NCBI GenBank assembly: GCA_049968515.1
Contig: JBMFQR010000020.1
Location: 1-35,317 of the forward strand
Direction: 5' to 3'
From: JAOACQ01 sp049968515
GTDB lineage: Bacteria > Spirochaetota > Brevinematia > Brevinematales > JAOACQ01
Length of the DNA: 35,317 nt
The position numbers and the translations under genes are program-made. The notes beneath the pieces were generated by a model, which worked only from the letters and a program-made list of their open reading frames with translations, was not told where the DNA came from and ran no database searches. The number at the start of each line of letters is the position of its first letter. The stretch's first letter is position 1. This document shows positions 8,317 to 15,229 of this stretch, in pieces.

Positions 8317-9255
8317 TTGAGGGTATATTTTTTTACTGGCAAGGGAGGAACTGGTAAAACTACCATCTCGGCTGCAACTGGTGCTGGTATTTCAGGAAGA
8401 GGCTTTAAGACATTGCTTGTTTCCCTTGATCCTGCACATAATCTTGGCGATGTCCTGAAAATAAAGATCGGTGACAGAGTAGTAAAGGTAGAAAAGAACT
8501 TTTTTGCGACTGAAATCAATATTGAAAAAACCATCAAAAAATATCTTTCTTCACTTAGAGAGAAAATGAAGACTCTCTTTAAATATTTATCTGTTTTGAA
8601 CCTTGAGAAATATTTTGATATAATTAAAATCTCTCCGGGAATGGAAGAATACTCCATACTTGAAATCATAAAAGATTTTATAAGAGAAAAAAAATATGAG
8701 ATTATTCTCTTTGATATGCCTCCCACTGGCATTACATTAAGAATTTTTGGAATGCCAGAACTCTCAATATTGTGGGCAGAAAGGCTCATTGAACTTAGAA
8801 AAAATATAATTTCGAGAAAGCAAATGATTGAAAATGTAGAGGGATTTAATTTTTCTAATGAGAATGAAGACCCGGTGATGCAGGAGCTATTGAATTATAA
8901 AAGAGAAATGGAAGAATTAAAATCATTCTTTTCCTCAGAAAATTGTTCTGTAAACATAGTTACAACACCTGAAAAGATTGCACTTTTTGAGACTGAAAGG
9001 ATTTTTAGCCTTCTAACAAAACTCAAAATAAAAATCGATACTATTTATATTAATAAGATAATAAGGCTGAAAAATATTCCCTTTGAACTTGAAGAGAAGA
9101 TAAGAGAGCAAGAGGAGGTTATTTCTGCAATAAAGGATAAAAGTGGAAGAATTAAAGAATTGCCACTTATAAGGGAAAGCCTTACAGGAATGGAAAAGTT
9201 AAAGGATTTTTATGAAAATTACTTAAGGCAGGGAAAAAATGAACATATCGGGTGA
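8317..9255 (+). CDS. ArsA/Get3-type ATPase, single domain
   Basis: 312 residues. The deviant Walker A loop GKGGTGKTT is at about residues 8-16, with the signature Lys of the ArsA/MinD/Get3 class. Switch I DPAHNLGDVL is at about 39-48, SPGMEEYSILEII at about 107-119, and Switch II LFDMPPTG at about 131-138. The C-terminal base-binding region has NIVTTPEKIALFETERI. The one cysteine rules out the metal site of classical ArsA and the CxxC zinc clamp of Get3. No arsenite pump or ArsR is near. The role is therefore probably a membrane-protein or cargo-handling ATPase, which is inference. Start is TTG at 8317 with SD TAGGAG seven bases upstream. It overlaps the next gene by 17 bp. Confidence 0.88.
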   Translation: MRVYFFTGKGGTGKTTISAATGAGISGRGFKTLLVSLDPAHNLGDVLKIKIGDRVVKVEKNFFATEINIEKTIKKYLSSLREKMKTLFKYLSVLNLEKYFDIIKISPGMEEYSILEIIKDFIREKKYEIILFDMPPTGITLRIFGMPELSILWAERLIELRKNIISRKQMIENVEGFNFSNENEDPVMQELLNYKREMEELKSFFSSENCSVNIVTTPEKIALFETERIFSLLTKLKIKIDTIYINKIIRLKNIPFELEEKIREQEEVISAIKDKSGRIKELPLIRESLTGMEKLKDFYENYLRQGKNEHIG

Positions 9256-9877
9256 CTTAATTCTTTTAATAATAGTGATTTCTGGTGTTGCAATGCTCCA
9301 ATTCTACAGGGGCAGAAAAATCAATTTAGCAATAATGAAGTCTCTGGCAAATGGCTTTGAGAAAAGCCTTGATATTAAAGACAAACTCTATACATGGATT
9401 GGGGGCTATTCTGGCTTTAAGGCAGATTATGAGATGAAGGATAAAACTATAAGAAAAATCGAACTTACACTTACTCTATTGCCGAGACAGAGTTTTTTCT
9501 GGCTACCCTTTTCATTTCTTTTGAGAAGAGGGGACAGGCTTTATATCGTAATAAAGCCAGAGATAAAAATGATAAGAGATGTACACATAATAAAAAGATT
9601 TTTCTATCCTTTCGGGGCTGGCATTAAGGAAAGAAAGGCTTTAAAAAAGGATTCATACGAGAGGAAATTCTATTCTCTCTATGAAGAAGAGGAAGACGTT
9701 AAAAACTTAATGAAAATAGTGGAAAGCTCTATCGATGTTAAAAGATTAAGGCATATAGCCATTGTTAAAGAGACAAATGTACTATACTGCCTGATAAAAC
9801 CAGATCCATTAAAGACGCCAGCGGAATTAAAGAAACTTGTTGAAAACTTTAAAGAAAATGTCCGATGCTTTATGTGA
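9239..9877 (+). CDS. membrane-anchored hypothetical protein coupled to ArsA-like ATPase
   Basis: 212 residues. One N-terminal hydrophobic helix (about residues 6-22, LILLIIVISGVAMLQFY) is followed by a basic, soluble domain with no family I can name. Visible features are the stretch LLPRQSFFWLPFSFLLRRGD at about residues 80-99, an EEEED acidic patch near residue 156, and a C-terminal beta/alpha region. The orientation (RGRK after the helix) suggests a cytoplasmic domain tethered to the membrane. The ATG at 9239 lies inside the end of the ATPase gene, so translation is coupled. It is the third member of a compact trio with 8044-8307 and the ATPase. Confidence 0.7.
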   Translation: MNISGDLILLIIVISGVAMLQFYRGRKINLAIMKSLANGFEKSLDIKDKLYTWIGGYSGFKADYEMKDKTIRKIELTLTLLPRQSFFWLPFSFLLRRGDRLYIVIKPEIKMIRDVHIIKRFFYPFGAGIKERKALKKDSYERKFYSLYEEEEDVKNLMKIVESSIDVKRLRHIAIVKETNVLYCLIKPDPLKTPAELKKLVENFKENVRCFM

Positions 9878-9881
9878 TAAA

Positions 9882-9919
9882 AACAATTAAGCAGAACAAA
9901 GCCATCCTGCTCAATTGTT
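9882..9919. terminator. bidirectional terminator between convergent genes
   Basis: AACAATTAAGCAG (9882-9894) pairs with CTGCTCAATTGTT (9907-9919) except for one A-C mismatch. ATTTTTATTT follows on the plus strand and a T-run follows on the minus strand (complement of the AAAAA before 9882). It fits the 46-bp gap between two converging genes. Confidence 0.75.
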
Positions 9920-9923
9920 ATTT

Positions 9924-11249
9924 TTATTTATACCTTACGACAACAAAATCGTAGTTTGTACCGTTATATATAAAGCCTCCAATTATAATTTTTCCATCTG
10001 CCACATCGCAAGCCTCATCATTGCCAGGTCCCAAAGGTGTAATAATTATTCCATTGCTTCCGAATGTTGTATCAAGAGTGCCATTTATATTGTACCTCAC
10101 AAGCGCAATATCATTGTTAGAGCCATTATAGCTGTATCCAGCGACTATAATTTTTCCGTCCTGTTGAATTGCTAAACCTCTGGCAACATCATCCCCGGGA
10201 CCTATTGAAGTGGTTACCAATCCATTTCCATTTGTGCCGAAAGAACTATCCGGACTTCCGTTTGAGTTAAAGTATAAAAGAGCAAAATCTCTATTATTGT
10301 TGCGACAATAGCCAGCTACTAATATTTTGCCAGATTGAATGACAATAGCATTGGGTCCTTCATCTGAGGAAAAAGTAATGTTCACTTTGCCATTAGTTCC
10401 AAAAGAACTATCCAGAGTTCCATCAATATTAAACCTGGCAAGACAGAAACAACGTGTAGTGCCCCCACCAGCCTCTATTTGAGCGGCAATGACAATCTTT
10501 CCATCGGACTGTATTGCCACAGCTGATGCATTATCACTAACATTTGCAAAAGAAATAGTGTTCCTGCCATTATCACCAAACGTTGTATCCAGAGTTCCTT
10601 GATTGTCATAACGTGCCAGAGAAAAATCATAAAAGGAAGCGTTAAACCATGATCCTCCTGCAACTACAATTTTTCCATCGGACTGAATAGCCGCATCAGC
10701 CACCCAGTCGCAACCTCCATATATATCCGATACAACTTTGCCATTGACACCAAAAGTATTGTCGAGAGTGCCATCTGTGTTAAAGCGAACTAGTGCAAAA
10801 TCGAAAGAGGGACTGGCAAATCCTGCGACAACAATCTTTTGATTCTGGAGTACCATCCCACGAATTTCATCCCTGTCTCCCCTTATGTCAACAATAGTTT
10901 TGCCACCTGTTCCAAACGAAGAATCCAGACTTCCGTCAGTATTATAGCGAACTAAAGCAAAGTCATTGGAAGTGGAATCATTATTTGTGCTGTTGTTTAC
11001 ATATCCTCCCAGTACAATTTTTCCATCTGATTGGATAACCAGCTTGTAGGCATAATCATCATAGTCACCCACAGGTGTTATCGCTATTCCTCCTGTTCCA
11101 AAAAAATCGTCAAGAATACCTGAAGGAGAAAAAACTGAAGTCTGACTTGATGATGAATTTCCTACAGATGAGGAATTTCCAGTAGAAGATGGATTTAACT
11201 GACATCCACAGGCAAAAAGCACCAGAAAGATTAAAATTAGCCTTTTCAT
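9924..11249 (-). CDS. delta-60 repeat lipoprotein (beta-propeller-like)
   Basis: 441 residues. A signal peptide ends FLVLFACGC; Cys14 or Cys16 would be lipidated. A Ser/Thr/Asn-rich linker (about residues 17-42) leads into repeats of roughly 55-60 residues. Each has an xLDxxFGxxG motif (SLDSSFGTGG, TLDNTFGVNG, TLDTTFGDNG, TLDSSFGTNG, SPDSSFGTNG, TLDTTFGSNG, and a degenerate first LDDFFGTGG) and a DGKIVxAGY strand. Seven units are visible, matching the delta-60 / DUF5122 repeat family, likely a surface beta-propeller. In the last unit the strand reads CDVADGKI, about three residues shorter than its sisters. SD AGGAGGT precedes the ATG at 11249. The molecular role is unknown. Confidence 0.88.
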   Translation of the reverse strand: MKRLILIFLVLFACGCQLNPSSTGNSSSVGNSSSSQTSVFSPSGILDDFFGTGGIAITPVGDYDDYAYKLVIQSDGKIVLGGYVNNSTNNDSTSNDFALVRYNTDGSLDSSFGTGGKTIVDIRGDRDEIRGMVLQNQKIVVAGFASPSFDFALVRFNTDGTLDNTFGVNGKVVSDIYGGCDWVADAAIQSDGKIVVAGGSWFNASFYDFSLARYDNQGTLDTTFGDNGRNTISFANVSDNASAVAIQSDGKIVIAAQIEAGGGTTRCFCLARFNIDGTLDSSFGTNGKVNITFSSDEGPNAIVIQSGKILVAGYCRNNNRDFALLYFNSNGSPDSSFGTNGNGLVTTSIGPGDDVARGLAIQQDGKIIVAGYSYNGSNNDIALVRYNINGTLDTTFGSNGIIITPLGPGNDEACDVADGKIIIGGFIYNGTNYDFVVVRYK

Positions 11250-11264
11250 AATTTTTTACCTCCT

Positions 11265-11559
11265 GTTTTCTTTAAAATTATAGCAAAAAGGCTTAAAAAC
11301 CATCCTATACTTTTGGTACAAAGTGAAAAAAATTTTTTTGGAGAGGATAAAATTTTAGGGAAAATTTTTATTCTTTACTTTAATAAAACGAAGTACTTCG
11401 TGTTATTTTTTGATTTTTTGGTTTTCTTTAATTTATTTAATTATAAATAAAAGAGATAAAAATTGCTATAAACGAAAATTCTCGCCTTTAATTAAAAGTT
11501 AGTTAACAATAAAATTGTAAATAAAATATACGAAGTATTTCGTGTTTTTCTTCTCTGAT
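11265..11559. other. spacer upstream of delta-60 gene with two near-identical palindromes
   Basis: ACGAAGTACTTCGT (11388-11401) is a perfect 14-bp palindrome. ACGAAGTATTTCGT (11530-11543) is the same with one change. Both are followed on the plus strand by GTT and a T-rich run. They could be paired operators upstream of the delta-60 gene, or short terminators. On the minus strand a TATAAT-like box (complement of 11276-11281) lies about 25 bp from the delta-60 start, without a good -35. Confidence 0.5.
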
Positions 11560-11958
11560 TTAAACCTGATTTAAAACTACTTTTCCTTCTCTCCTTCTTC
11601 CCTCAAGCAAATTCATCAGTTCACTTCGGTTTTTCACATCGAATTTTTGATAGATATTTGTGAGATGATATTTTATTGTTGAAATGGTAAGAGAAAACTG
11701 ATAGGCCATTTCTCTATTAGTCTGCCGTTTTACAAGCATTCTTAACATTTCCATTTCTCTATCAGTCAGTTGATAATTCTTTTGTAAATTTATCGGTATT
11801 TTTATTTCTACCAATTCATCGAAATAAAGCTTTCTTATCAGAAAATTTAGATTTATTGCAAACCATATTAGCATAAAAATCGGCGTAGATGGATATCCAA
11901 AGCCAAAGATTTTACGAAATTCTGTAAGATTATTAAGTAAATAATTTAAAAATGCCAC
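11560..11958 (-). CDS. LuxR-type regulator, C-terminal fragment (frame-shifted from 12530-11946)
   Basis: 132 residues, beginning at a GTG in the -1 frame of the preceding fragment. It starts with one or two more hydrophobic segments (PSTPIFMLIWFAINLNFLI) and ends with a LuxR/GerE DNA-binding domain: YQLTDREMEMLRMLVKRQTN, then an ISTIKYHLTNIYQKF recognition-helix region and VKNRSELMNLL. A known class of regulators joins a multi-TM domain to such a C-terminal helix-turn-helix, so this and the upstream fragment are almost certainly one protein. A -1 slip at CAT TTT TAA would fuse them as SLWHF-LNYLLNN. Coupling by GTG restart is the alternative. Confidence 0.75.
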   Translation of the reverse strand: MAFLNYLLNNLTEFRKIFGFGYPSTPIFMLIWFAINLNFLIRKLYFDELVEIKIPINLQKNYQLTDREMEMLRMLVKRQTNREMAYQFSLTISTIKYHLTNIYQKFDVKNRSELMNLLEGRRREGKVVLNQV

Positions 11959-12530
11959 AGGGAAATAAAAACAGAAAAAAATAAAAAGGTTCTAAGATAT
12001 ATTTTAATCTCTTTCTTTTTTACACTTCTCCTGTAAATAATTAAAACTGTGAATAGAACTGCCATTGCATAAATGAGTAACAATTCCATTATACTTTTTG
12101 TAATTTTATACCATAGACTTCCATAGGCAAAAAAGTAAGACGAAATATAGGGGATTATCATAAGACTGAAAATAATAAATATTATTTTCTGATAAAATGG
12201 CAGCTCCTTTCCAGCAAGGTGGTAGGCATAGCGAGGAACTGTATAGAAAAAATATGGCCAGAAAATACACCACAGAATATTGTAAATATTAACCAGAAAA
12301 GAGGGAAAAAAGATTTTTAGCCCCTCTTCATATATGTTAGCAAACTCCAGAAAAAGAAAAAATTCTGACATAATCATTATATGAAAAAGATCTCGATAAA
12401 TTTGCTGCTTATGTCTCATAAAAGCAACAAACGAAAGAATTGCGCCTATCATAACAAAGCCAAAACAGAAGAAGGTTACAAAAATCAAAAAATGGTTCAT
12501 ACAATCATAAACCCTGTTTTTCTGTATCAA
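11946..12530 (-). CDS. multi-TM sensory N-terminal part of a split LuxR-type regulator
   Basis: 194 residues from a TTG at 12530, or about 184 from the ATG at 12500 (MNHFLIF), which has ACAGGG upstream and clears the dtd stop. About six hydrophobic helices fill the whole length, with little else, so it is an inner-membrane sensor region. It ends at TAA in ISLWHF and overlaps the GTG of the DNA-binding fragment by 13 bp. The helix count and the abrupt end match the missing N-terminus of that fragment. It lies immediately downstream of dtd on the same strand. The split is either a recent frameshift or a true -1 event at a T5 run. Confidence 0.7.
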   Translation of the reverse strand: MIQKNRVYDCMNHFLIFVTFFCFGFVMIGAILSFVAFMRHKQQIYRDLFHIMIMSEFFLFLEFANIYEEGLKIFFPSFLVNIYNILWCIFWPYFFYTVPRYAYHLAGKELPFYQKIIFIIFSLMIIPYISSYFFAYGSLWYKITKSIMELLLIYAMAVLFTVLIIYRRSVKKKEIKIYLRTFLFFSVFISLWHF

Positions 12531-12957
12531 AAATAATTGTGTAAGGTCCCCAGTTTATAGATTCCACGTCCATCATTGCCTGAAAAACACCTGACTTTGT
12601 GTTAACGCCGGCTTCATTGAATTTTTTTACTGCCATTTCGTAAAGTTTTTTTGCCTCATCTGCTACCATAGCTTCTGAGAAAGAGGGTCTTCGCCCTTTT
12701 CTTACATCTCCATAGAGTGTGAACTGGGAGATTAAAAGTATCTCCCCTCCTATATCCTTTACCGAATATACACCTTCTTTTTCGCCATCAGGATAGAGTC
12801 TCATTTCGGTAATCTTCCTTACAATTAAATCCAAATCCTTTTCCGTGCTGTTTTTGCCTATCCCAAGATATACAAGAAGCCCATTGCCAATCTCATTCAC
12901 TTTTTTACCATCTACACTTACACTGGCTTTTTTCACTCTTTGAATCACAGCCCTCAT
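12505..12957 (-). CDS. dtd: D-aminoacyl-tRNA deacylase
   Basis: 150 residues from the ATG at 12957, which gives the family-typical N-terminus MRAVIQRVKKASVSVDG and has TAGGA upstream. An ATG six codons earlier (12975) has no SD. Dtd hydrolyses D-amino acids (and glycine mis-attached to tRNA-Ala) from tRNA in the cytoplasm. The catalytic-site motif SQFTLYGD is present at about residues 77-84. The chirality-proofreading Gly-cisPro loop reads NWGPYT rather than the usual NDGPVT, still with Gly-Pro. It is the first gene of a minus-strand pair with the split LuxR gene. Confidence 0.96.
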   Translation of the reverse strand: MRAVIQRVKKASVSVDGKKVNEIGNGLLVYLGIGKNSTEKDLDLIVRKITEMRLYPDGEKEGVYSVKDIGGEILLISQFTLYGDVRKGRRPSFSEAMVADEAKKLYEMAVKKFNEAGVNTKSGVFQAMMDVESINWGPYTIIFDTEKQGL

Positions 12958-13009
12958 AATTTTTTTCCTAACCATTGCAAAAATGTATAAAGAACTACCC
13001 TCAGTTTAT

Positions 13010-13039
13010 ATAATAACATATGTGGAGTAAATTTTTCAA
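13010..13039 (-). promoter_or_regulatory. sigma-70-type promoter for dtd
   Basis: Read on the minus strand: TTGAAA (13039-13034), an 18-bp spacer, TATTAT (13015-13010). Transcription would start near 13003, about 46 nt before the dtd ATG. Confidence 0.55.
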
Positions 13040-13078
13040 GAAATAATATTAAGATTGTAATTTAAAAGAGATATTTCT

Positions 13079-13501
13079 CTAAATGTGCCGAAAGGTAAGA
13101 TACTTATTTCCAAAAAATCCGACGAGAGTATATAAAATGTTTCCAGAGATGTATGCCATTACTGGAGTTAATCCTAATTTGTCTTTAAGAAATAAAGTAA
13201 AGAAGTACTGAACTGAAAAGCTTATAATAAATACAAGAAAAAAGAAGAAGATTTCGATGGATCTGTATTTTTTACTTTTAAATGTCCAGAATTTATTGAA
13301 CAGAAAACTATTTATTAAACCCAAAATATAACTGATTACATTTGAAATTCTAAAATCTACTTTGAAAAAATAAAAAAGCGAAAAGAAAGTTATCCAGCTT
13401 ACAAGGGTATTCATTACACCAACAAGCGAAAACTTTATACCCTCAAATAATGTCTTTTTAAGAGCAGGAAATTTATCCAACAAACACTTTATAAACGTCA
13501 T
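13079..13501 (-). CDS. GtrA-like family membrane protein
   Basis: 140 residues with four hydrophobic helices, the GtrA fold. Family hallmarks are KFSLVGVMNTLVSWITFFSL at about residues 23-42, then NVISYILGLINSFLFNKFWT at about 54-73, and the C-terminal GFFGNKYLTFRH. GtrA-like proteins are thought to flip lipid-linked sugars or teichoic/O-antigen precursors. No partner glycosyltransferase (GtrB) is next to it. It follows a lipoprotein gene by 18 bp on the same strand, so the two may share a transcript. Confidence 0.9.
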   Translation of the reverse strand: MTFIKCLLDKFPALKKTLFEGIKFSLVGVMNTLVSWITFFSLFYFFKVDFRISNVISYILGLINSFLFNKFWTFKSKKYRSIEIFFFFLVFIISFSVQYFFTLFLKDKLGLTPVMAYISGNILYTLVGFFGNKYLTFRHI

Positions 13502-13519
13502 CTTTATCTTAAAGAAAGG

Positions 13520-13906
13520 TCATCTCACCAAAAGAGAGATGTTTTTCTGGATGTATTTTCTTCCCTCAAGATCCGTTAGCTCTACGGTAAGAATATATTC
13601 ACCCTGTGTTATAGGCAAAGTAAAGCTAAATCTGCCAGAATTATATGTACCATTAAGCTCACTAACGAGATTTCCATTCTTTTCCTTGCAGAATAGCTTC
13701 ACACTATTTATATCAACTGCTCCATTAATATCCCCATCTATATAATAATACTTACCGCTGCCTATATCCTCAAACTCTATGCTTTTAACAAGCTGGACAT
13801 AGTTTGTACCTTTCAGATCACCATATTGATTTCCGCTCATATTGGAGGTTCCAGAGCAAGCTACAACAAAAGCCAGAAGGAAAAATAAAAATATTTCCTT
13901 TAGCAC
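13520..13906 (-). CDS. small lipoprotein with Ig-like beta domain
   Basis: 128 residues from a GTG at 13906 (SD GGAAGAGG). The signal MLKEIFLFFLLAFVVAC has a good lipobox, VVAC, so Cys17 is the lipidation site. The mature part is rich in predicted beta strands: VQLVKSIEFEDIG, NSVKLFCKEKNG, GRFSFTLPITQGEYILTVEL, which resembles an Ig-like or Big-type domain (inference). No family is recognised. It lies 31 bp after a possible 30-codon leader ORF and 18 bp before the GtrA-like gene. Confidence 0.75.
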   Translation of the reverse strand: MLKEIFLFFLLAFVVACSGTSNMSGNQYGDLKGTNYVQLVKSIEFEDIGSGKYYYIDGDINGAVDINSVKLFCKEKNGNLVSELNGTYNSGRFSFTLPITQGEYILTVELTDLEGRKYIQKNISLLVR

Positions 13907-13937
13907 TTCTGCCTCTTCCTTATCATTTTCGTCTTTA

Positions 13938-14030
13938 TTATAACAGATAATAAGAAAAAATCAAGAGTTTTTTCATTTTTCCCTCATCTACTTGCCTGAA
14001 ATGTTCGATAATAATATCACGTTGAAGCAT
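13938..14030 (-). CDS. possible 30-codon leader ORF behind a hairpin-buried SD
   Basis: ATG at 14030 preceded by a perfect SD, AAGGAGG, with a TTAAA spacer. The 30-residue product begins MLQRDIIIEHFRQVDEG and ends in a hydrophobic KKLLIFSYYLL, followed by TAA TAA. It lies on the same strand as the lipoprotein and GtrA genes, 31 bp ahead. No homology is recognised. The good start site, a promoter candidate (14142-14113) and the hairpin make a translated leader plausible, but it could be a remnant. Confidence 0.4.
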   Translation of the reverse strand: MLQRDIIIEHFRQVDEGKMKKLLIFSYYLL

Positions 14031-14033
14031 TTT

Positions 14034-14077
14034 AACCTCCTTGCCTCTGCCAGATATTTTCGGCATGCAAGGAGGTT
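14034..14077 (-). promoter_or_regulatory. SD-sequestering hairpin (or plus-strand terminator)
   Basis: AACCTCCTTGC (14034-14044) pairs perfectly with GCAAGGAGGTT (14067-14077), and TGCC (14048-14051) pairs with GGCA (14062-14065) inside it. On the minus strand the AAGGAGG in front of the 14030 ATG is fully paired with an upstream CCTCCTT. That is the form of an RNA thermometer or translational switch. On the plus strand the same stem is followed by TTTTCTTTTC, which would make a good terminator, but no plus-strand gene lies upstream. Confidence 0.6.
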
Positions 14078-14112
14078 TTCTTTTCTTAAACTTTTCCACT
14101 TTCAAACTTTGA

Positions 14113-14142
14113 GTTATATTTCCACTCTCATTATTGTAACAA
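14113..14142 (-). promoter_or_regulatory. promoter candidate ahead of the SD-hairpin leader
   Basis: Read on the minus strand: TTGTTA (14142-14137), an 18-bp spacer, TATAAC (14118-14113). Transcription near 14106 would give a leader of about 76 nt that contains the hairpin. Confidence 0.4.
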
Positions 14143-14271
14143 CAATTTTTCCCTTATCTACTTAGTAGTATAAATAGAGCTAATATATTTTTTGGTTATG
14201 TTAGATTTATTTTATTTTAACTTAAGTAGTTAGTTTAAGTTTTTAAAGTGTAAAAGTTGTGAGAAACGTGT

Positions 14272-14300
14272 TTGAATTAGATATTTTATTTTATTATAAA
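14272..14300 (+). promoter_or_regulatory. sigma-70-type promoter for the 14435 gene
   Basis: TTGAAT (14272-14277), a 17-bp spacer, TATAAA (14295-14300). Start of transcription near 14307 excludes the in-frame TTG at 14306 as a start codon and supports the ATG at 14435. Confidence 0.6.
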
Positions 14301-14434
14301 GGCTTTTGAAAAGAGGGTACACTATTTTTTTGTGTTTTTTAATAAAAATTTTTTACTTTTTATATAAAAGAAATGCACAAATAAATGCACATTTTTCTGA
14401 AAATTCCGAAAATATATTTAACAAGGTATGGGAT

Positions 14435-15226
14435 ATGAAGATAAAGAAGAGATTTTTTATACTAATTTTTCTTTTCAATCTTTCTTTTTTTTATGGGAGT
14501 GTTTATATAAGTGGGTTGAAATTAAGTCAGATAAATGAAAAAATTTTAATTGAATGGTTTGCTAATACAAATAGTTTTGATTTTCTTATCTTTAAAAATT
14601 ATTCAAATGCTATAAAAAATAAATCAGAAATAAAAACCTCAATACTTATTGCTTCAAATAAATTCATAGGGGAGAAAGTTGATAATTTTTATCGTTATAG
14701 TTTTATCGATACGGAGAATGAATACAGTAAAAATCTTTTCTATATTATCCTTCCCGATAGGGAATTAAAAGAGGGAGATTTTGCTCCCAATATAAATTTT
14801 AATCTGAAACCTTTTGTTCTTAAGGAGATAAAAAAAATCGAAATAGAGAAAATAAAGAACTTATTTGGTAAAAGATTTTTTGAAAGCATAATTCTTATCT
14901 GGGATGTGGAAGGTGTTTTACCTGAAGAGGAGTTAATATTTGATATTTACAGGGATGTCTTTCCAATCACTAATGTAGATAATTTAAAGCCATACATTAC
15001 AAACATTAAAGATTTTTATTTTGAGGATTTCAACATTGATTATGATAAAAGTTATTATTATTTTATATCGCTGAATAATAATAAGGATGTAGATGAAAAA
15101 AGTACAATTGAAGTTAGTTCTATAATGAATTTATCGAGTACAAATATTAAAATAGAGAAAGAGATTTTAGAGAGAAGAAAAATAAAAGCAAAGGATTTTC
15201 TGGAAAAATTTAAGAAGGGGAAATAA
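14435..15226 (+). CDS. exported hypothetical protein with fibronectin-III-like repeats
   Basis: 263 residues from the ATG at 14435. The frame is open upstream to a TTG at 14306, but the signal peptide MKIKKRFFILIFLFNLSFFYG starts here and AAGG lies just before. Two segments look like beta-sandwich units of the FN3 type: INEKILIEWFANTNSFDFLI with IFKNYS, and ESIILIWDVEGVLPEEELIF with DIYRDVFP, each giving the W...F-I-Y/F-K/R pattern. The C-terminus is a charged helix (EKEILERRKIKAKDFLEKFK). It ends 3 bp before the next TPR gene and should be co-transcribed with it. Probably periplasmic; function not recognised. Confidence 0.65.
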   Translation: MKIKKRFFILIFLFNLSFFYGSVYISGLKLSQINEKILIEWFANTNSFDFLIFKNYSNAIKNKSEIKTSILIASNKFIGEKVDNFYRYSFIDTENEYSKNLFYIILPDRELKEGDFAPNINFNLKPFVLKEIKKIEIEKIKNLFGKRFFESIILIWDVEGVLPEEELIFDIYRDVFPITNVDNLKPYITNIKDFYFEDFNIDYDKSYYYFISLNNNKDVDEKSTIEVSSIMNLSSTNIKIEKEILERRKIKAKDFLEKFKKGK

Positions 15227-15229
15227 AAA

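Larger units (their letters stand above)
14078..14434. other. AT-rich divergent spacer
   Basis: Beyond the two promoter candidates this holds a near-direct repeat, TTTTTCCCTTATCTACTT at about 14148-14163, whose partner TTTTTCCCTCATCTACTT lies at about 13976-13993 beyond the hairpin. A dyad AACTTAA (14219-14225) / TTAAGTT (14235-14241) lies upstream of the plus-strand promoter. Short AAATGCACA repeats occur near 14371-14392. No gene is seen. Confidence 0.5.

Noticed and set aside
8317..9255. Arsenite resistance ATPase (arsA)
   Set aside because: The metal-binding cysteines are absent, it has one domain only, and no arsB, arsD or arsR is nearby.
14001..14165. 54-codon plus-strand ORF across the SD hairpin
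   Set aside because: No SD, no known family, and it runs through both arms of the hairpin; the minus-strand reading has a perfect SD.
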